NCBI GenBank assembly: GCA_037367405.1
Contig: JAZKJV010000681.1
Coordinates: 703,328 to 767,327, forward strand
Reading direction: 5' to 3'
DNA: 64,000 bases
Origin: Ottelia alismoides
Lineage: Eukaryota; Streptophyta; Magnoliopsida; Alismatales; Hydrocharitaceae
Part shown: piece after piece, positions 58,501 through 64,000 of the stretch
Layout of the letters: the number at the start of each line of letters is the position of its first letter
Position numbering within the stretch: position 1 is the first letter of the stretch
The notes under the pieces: model-generated
The model's input: the letters and a program-made list of their open reading frames with translations, nothing else
What the model was told of the DNA's origin: nothing
Databases searched by the model: none
Position numbers and translations under genes: made by a program

Positions 58501-59411
58501 TTTGGGCGGTCACGACGTATTTGAAGGGGGAGGTTCAAGGTTCTGATGGTGGACGACATGTGTTGTGTGTGGGATATGAGCGAGAGGAAGAGGGATGCGG
58601 TGAGATACGTGGTCCGCGAGGGTCACGGATGAAAGCCTTGGACTATGCGTGGTTAGGAGGGTGAAGGGAATGTTGAAAAGGTGGAAGAAATGAGAAGGGG
58701 GAGAGCAGTTGGCGTGGTGGAGAATGTGGGAGAGAAGGGGGACTGGAGGAAGGAGACAGGGTCTCAACCGTTGGATCTCACGATCCAACGGCTGAGAGGT
58801 GGGTGCAAGGAAGCGGTTCTGATCAAATCGGTCACGACGCAATCGACCGCTATGGGCGAAGCGTGCTTGGCCATTGGATATGGAGATCCAATGGTCAAAA
58901 ATTGGGCGGGCATGGACGCTTCAGATGAACTTTGGAGAGGCGATCAAGGGCGAAGATTGAAGCGCGGTCGTGCGACTAAAATGGAGACGCGTAGGAGGAT
59001 ATCAGGCGGCCGAGAATGATGGCGTGTGGCACGAAGGGAGCGGACCACATGGCTCAACCAAAAAGAGCTACGTGACCCAACCATGTTATTCAAACATAAA
59101 ACACGAGAAAGAAGAAAAAGATGGTTGAATTTGGAAAAACTCAAAACACGAAAGTTGTACATCTCAATGAGGTATACAAGTTTCATGTTGACGAAAAATG
59201 CAAAAGAGGTCAAACAAATGGAGAAATAATTTTGTGAATGTTTTTAAAGGTATAAAAACACTATGATTTTTGATTTTGTATTTTTTACATTTTTAATTTG
59301 TTTTAAGATCCAAATATATATATATCCAACAATTAGTTTGGTTTTTATTGACGTCAATTTAAGTTAGGGGTTTAATGTAGAAAATTAACATGATGAAACC
59401 GAGATTCATCA
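52577..59411 (-). mobile_element. Element C, second copy, truncated by the duplication junction
   Basis: Same as 24265-31104. It retains hairpin modules (about 53498-53716), the primer site (54839-54856) and the 5' LTR (54857-59411, outer palindrome ending at 59411). It lacks the 3' LTR, polypurine tract and last ~700 bp of the internal region, because it begins at the junction. Confidence 0.85.
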
Positions 59412-62400
59412 CACGTGCCCACGAATACTCTCTCGTCGAATCAGACTTGAGATAGGAGGCCTCTTCCTTTAGAGGCCATGATATCGCAATCACATTTCAA
59501 GGGGTAATCTTTATAATTGTCTAATCATAATGAAAAGACATGGAAACTATTCCCATGTCATGTGATTTCATCGATTTTTTTAATTTCCGCCGCCCCATCG
59601 GCTGGTATGACTAGTCAATCTAGATCGTATCCGTTACGATCTCCACGCTTCCGTGATGCGCGAGTCTTCATCAACTCCCTTCAAGCGCGTCCACATCTTC
59701 AATTTTGCGGACTTCTATGGTTTTAAGGCATTAATCTGTTGATGATCACGATGGTAATTTTGCTTTAAACTATCTTTATTTTTGATGATTTATGCCATTT
59801 TATATAGGGAAGGCTTCATGTAAGCCCTTCACATCTTACAACTTTGATTATATTACTTGGATTTGAGTTGCGATATTGTAATTTTTTTGCCTTCATTATG
59901 GGTATTTTCCATGTTAAAAAATTCTTCACACATCAATTGTTGATCTTATTTTATGTTAAGTAATAAAATATAAAGTCACTTTGATCTGAATAATATCAGT
60001 GACTATAAATATATGATGTGTTGCATCGGAGTGATTTAAGAAAACAATGTATTATTTTGCATAAACTCTGTGCGTAAGTTCTTATTTAACATACAAAATA
60101 TTTAGATACAGAAGAAATATCTAAATACAAGATTTATTTTTCTTCAACTTCGGAGAATATTCGTTAACATAGTGATATATAAGTTTAAAAAATAAAGAAA
60201 TAATAAATTATAAAGAAGTTCTGAGCTATACACCCGATTTCAATATTGTGTATCAACTTTGAAAAGTAAAACATGATCTCCAATCTTTAAATTTTTGTCT
60301 CAATGTGATCCAGACCTATTGAAATTTATTTGATCATTTTTTCAACCTTAAATCTGAACAACTTAAAACCACATTGAGGCAAATATTAAAGATTGGTGCC
60401 GCATTTTTTTTCGAACGTCACGCATGACATTGAAATTGGATGTAAAATTCAGGGACTTTTAGGGACTTTGGTGTAATTTACTCTAAAAAAGATACAATAA
60501 AATGTTCAACATTCAATAAACGATGTGTGTGAGTGTATATGAAAAAATGGGGTTGCCCTCTTGGCTGTCCCCTCCCCATTTTCCGATTTTTCTTCCGAAA
60601 ATAAAGCCATACATTTTCATTACTATCTCCCTGTGACATGCCATTCCAATTTCGTCAGAAACAGAGACTCCTATGCCTTCCATCTAGAACATGTAATTTT
60701 AACGATTTTAAAATTGCTGTAATCGACCTGGTCTAGATGAAGGACATATGCGTCTCTATTTCTGACTAAATTAGAATGATATATTAGAGAAATATAGTGA
60801 TGAAAATACATACCTTTATTTTTGAAAAAAAAATTAAAAAACCCAAAAAAGGAGGGCGGGGTGCGCAATCCCATTGAACCATATATATATATGTTATTAA
60901 TTTTATGCGACATGTAAATATGTAAGAAAGCAAGCAAATCTTTTTTTTTTGAATATTATGAACATATGAATATGTAACAGATCCGCTTATCAGCAGAATT
61001 CTTTTTCTATTTTTTCTCCGCTATGTACGATTTTGAAATATTTTTGACAGTCTGCCTTCAAAATAACATTACAATCTTTTTCATGGTAAGAAAAAATAAG
61101 AAAAATGTTTGACCCTATTAAGAAGGAGAAAAACAAGAGAGTACCGTAGAAAGAAGACCGTCGTCCTCGTACGGATACAGAATTAGCGGAGAGAGAGAGA
61201 GATGATAATTTCCCCTCTAATTAACGTTTCCGTTTCTTCTTCTTCTTCTTCTTCTTCTTCTCTCTCTCTCTCTCTCTCTCCCCCCCTCTCCGTCTCTGCA
61301 TGCCCGATTGGATGCTGAGAAAGAGCCCCTCGTCGCTCGCACGACGCCCATCCCCGATCCGCCTCGCCAGACCGCGACCCGCCGCTCCCATCTCCAGATC
61401 CGTCCCGTGATCTCTGCGCCCCTTCCGATCTCTCCTCATCGATCCATTACCAGATCGGTTGACCCCAGATCGATCCCTACAGGTAGGGTTTCTTCTCCCC
61501 CTCCTCATATGGATCGTCGCAATCGATTCCTTGATTTCGTGTTGGTGAACATGATATATGTCTGTGTGTTGTTGGATAGTTGGTTGGCTGTTGTGATTTG
61601 TGAAACTAGAACATCGGCCACGAATCGTACGGTCAAACCTAACGAATGTATCGATAATCCCGTGATTCCGGTAGCTCTTAGGTTTTGTCTTGACAAATCA
61701 TACTTGAGGTCGGCAATTTGTAGTCGTAGGAATAATTAATTGACATTTTGAGAAGGCTGTAAGAGTTTTTATCACACTATGCCCCATCCTGAGAGGATGC
61801 CCGCCCTGGCTACGGAGAGGAGGCCCTAAGCAACGGCCTCTCTGATACTCCGCTATTAAGCTCCTCCAGAATTGATGGAGGAGGGGAACGTATGTTTCAT
61901 TTAAATGAATGCTTGAGACAGGGTTCTTGATTATGTTAAGAAGTAGGATTATACGTGAGATGGGCAATAGTATGGTATACTGGATATACCTCTTGGCCTG
62001 TTTTTATTTGAGAATGTTGTGGGATATAGGCAAGGGATGTTGTTCATTGTGTCGAAGGGTTGTACTTTTCTTGGGTATTTTTTGGGGGATTGGGGCAGGT
62101 TAATGCCATCCTACTTTTGTACTTGTATTTTTTTGATAAATTTTGGATGATTACTCTTCTCGTATAGCCTTCATTTGGCATCTTTAGTAGAGAGAGAAAA
62201 TAGAGCAGGGCATGTAGAGAATGTTTTTAGTAGAAACAACCTAGAGGTACCTGAAAATACTACTGGTTAAAACAAGTACATGCTTTATTTTCCTGCCGCA
62301 TTGCTGTGCTGGGCAACACAAGGTTACGTTTAACTTAGGAGTAGAGCCGTACAACTGCAATGCGATTTCTTTCATGGTGAAAGAAATGAGTATTGATAGA

Positions 62401-63109
62401 TATTGATGCTATTACCGAGCAAAAATTGAAGTGAAAGTTGTCCCTGACTGAACTTGGAGATAAAGCTTTAGATTCTGGATCGAATTAGATTTGTATGCTT
62501 TTGCAAAGGTAGGTAGTTTTCCTTGTTTTGATGTATGTATGGTTTTCCCTGTCCATTAGGTTTCAGGGCAAGGATAAGGGATAAATATTATGGATTGTGA
62601 TAAATGGGAATCGTCTGGCAACCTTACTTGGTTGTAAGAGAAGGATAATTGATGGGACATGTGGGATTTTATATATCTCGCAAAACGATGGTGCTGATCT
62701 TCTGTAAGATTTGCATTTATCAAACAAATGATAGATGGACAGTATCCCCATGCCATAATAGTATCTTGCAACCGTATGCTCTTAAGATTCTTATAGGAGA
62801 ATGGATAATTGAAAACAATCTACTTATCTGTTTTTTTCTTGAAAAAGAAACTACTTTAGTTTTTTCCTGCTCTGAAAAGAAGATATCCAGGCATGGTATT
62901 TGGATCAACTTATGAGAATACTGATGGGAAAAAAGTTCGAGAGCATTTTTGCATGTGAAACTTGATACTAAGGGAAGATGTATAGATACCTTCAAAGTAG
63001 TAAGGTGAGAATTCATCATCTTACTTCAGTATGATACATCAAACTTTATTGCAAAAAAGTTGATAATGAGTGAAGATATTAAGATAATGCGGGTGAACAA
63101 TTTTGCAAC
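59412..63109. repeat. Second copy of host DNA with MITEs and promoter-like exon
   Basis: Equivalent to 31105-34802 with no difference noticed. MITE 1 is at 60217-60458, MITE 2 at 60547-60873, and the 5'-UTR-like exon at 61234-61482 with its donor GTAGGG at 61483. Confidence 0.85.
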
Positions 63110-64000
63110 TTTTTTTTAGAGTGAGAGGGTGGGATCCTGAGATGGGACCCACCACATATTTGTATTATATAAATAGGAATTATACAAGTTGCCATACTGA
63201 AATCAGGCCCTGAAATACCCTAGTACATTCTCCAGAAAAAAATAAAGCATCATGAGTGCACCAAATAGACCTTTGGAGAGCCAAACTCTTCCATTATGAG
63301 ATAAGGGAAATTAGTCCCCTTCCAAACCGCCGAATATAGGTTGCATCGAAAGAAAAGGTGTTCGATATCCTCTTGATCCTCACTACATCTATTACATACC
63401 AAGTCACCCGTGTGCAAGAGATGGTCTCCTTGAACCTTCGTAAGTAGCCTACCATGCCTAAAGAACTAAGTAAAGCCATGCCCCTTTGAGGAATTTCACT
63501 TCCCCAAATGATCTTGCAATCGTGACTAAACTCAACTACATGTGGACCATTTCTACTAGTGAAGAATCTGTATGCCTTCTTCGCTGTGAAGTTGCCGCTG
63601 GCCCATACAAAGTGATCCCTACTTACCGAAGTTCCCTCCATATGTCAGGTCTCCAAGCAAAGCCAAGTCGTCCTGCAACCTTTGTTCTGAAAAAGCCACC
63701 GTGAGTGAGGGGCTCCAGGTCCCCAACTCCCAAGCCTACCCCACAATAATATAACGATCCTCTGAAAGTGCAAATAACAGGGGATAGCGGTCCTTCAATA
63801 CTCCTAAATCCGACCAGTTGTCAAGACAAAAATGGAACAATTCTCCATCTCCAAGCACTGGGCTCAGTTTCTCCCTCAAGTTTAGAAGGATCCGGGTAAT
63901 TCCTTGCCAAAGAGAGGGTGCAAGCCACACTCTATTCACCTCGAAAGAGCCATCATTACCGTGGATAACTTGAACTAGATGGCAAACCAAGTCATTTGAC
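63110..64000 (-). pseudogene. Second copy of the L1-type LINE 3' end
   Basis: Equivalent to 34803-35693: the T run, the zf-RVT-like segment (63641-63294) and the C-terminal ORF2 piece, running off the right edge. No difference from the first copy was noticed. Confidence 0.85.

Larger units (their letters stand above)
52577..64000. repeat. Second unit of the tandem duplication (partial)
   Basis: Near-identical to 24265-35693. By eye about fourteen differences are seen before 29060/57365 and none after. It starts abruptly inside element C's internal region; left of the junction the sequence is host DNA unlike that at 24264. Confidence 0.9.

Noticed and set aside
1..64000. tRNA or rRNA genes
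   Set aside because: No cloverleaf with intact A and B boxes and no rRNA core sequence was recognised on either strand; only tRNA-complementary primer sites were found.

Overview
The window is plant nuclear DNA, almost certainly from an angiosperm with a repeat-rich genome. Evidence: a Ty3/gypsy Tekay-type (chromovirus) element primed by initiator tRNA-Met, Athila-like elements primed by tRNA-Asp, a Ty1/copia remnant, L1-type and RTE-type LINEs, foldback MITEs, and a fragment of the plant mitochondrial nad4 gene. No intact host protein-coding gene could be supported. The only host gene signal is a promoter/5'-UTR-like exon at about 32.9-33.2 kb, present again at about 61.2-61.5 kb.

Layout. 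1-31104 is a nest of LTR elements, four deep. A minus-strand Athila-like element (C, 22952-31104) lies in host DNA. Its 3' LTR is split by a plus-strand Athila-like element (B, 3' LTR ending at 22951). B is split twice: a Tekay element (1-4415, minus strand, running off the left edge) sits in B's 5' LTR, and a third Athila-like element (D, 9251-16950) sits inside B's gag-pro gene. B, C and D show no reverse transcriptase or integrase. They carry LTRs, a tRNA-Asp primer site (B, C), a gag-pro-like gene (B, D) and a long 3' non-coding domain, so they look non-autonomous.

31105-52576 is host DNA with two foldback MITEs, the promoter-like region, an L1-type LINE with a MITE in it, a 79-bp minisatellite, an inverted pair of ~480-bp repeats, the nad4 numt, a copia 3' end fused to an RTE LINE, and another LINE 3' end.

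52577-64000 is a near-identical direct copy of 24265-35693. A 28.3-kb segment (24265-52576) is therefore tandemly duplicated, and the copy runs off the right edge. The left breakpoint lies inside element C.

Most unusual points: (1) the tandem duplication, with visible differences only in its first ~4.8 kb; (2) arrays of hairpins in B, C and D, each ending in a copy of the elements' polypurine tract, with compensatory arm changes; (3) gag-pro proteins of B and D that both carry Asp-Asp-Asp-Ser where the retropepsin catalytic motif is expected; (4) an exactly readable nested insertion (D in B), where removing D with one target-site copy leaves an open frame across the scar.

All alignments and repeat comparisons were made by eye. 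Boundaries without a stated TG/CA end, target duplication or homology junction are approximate.
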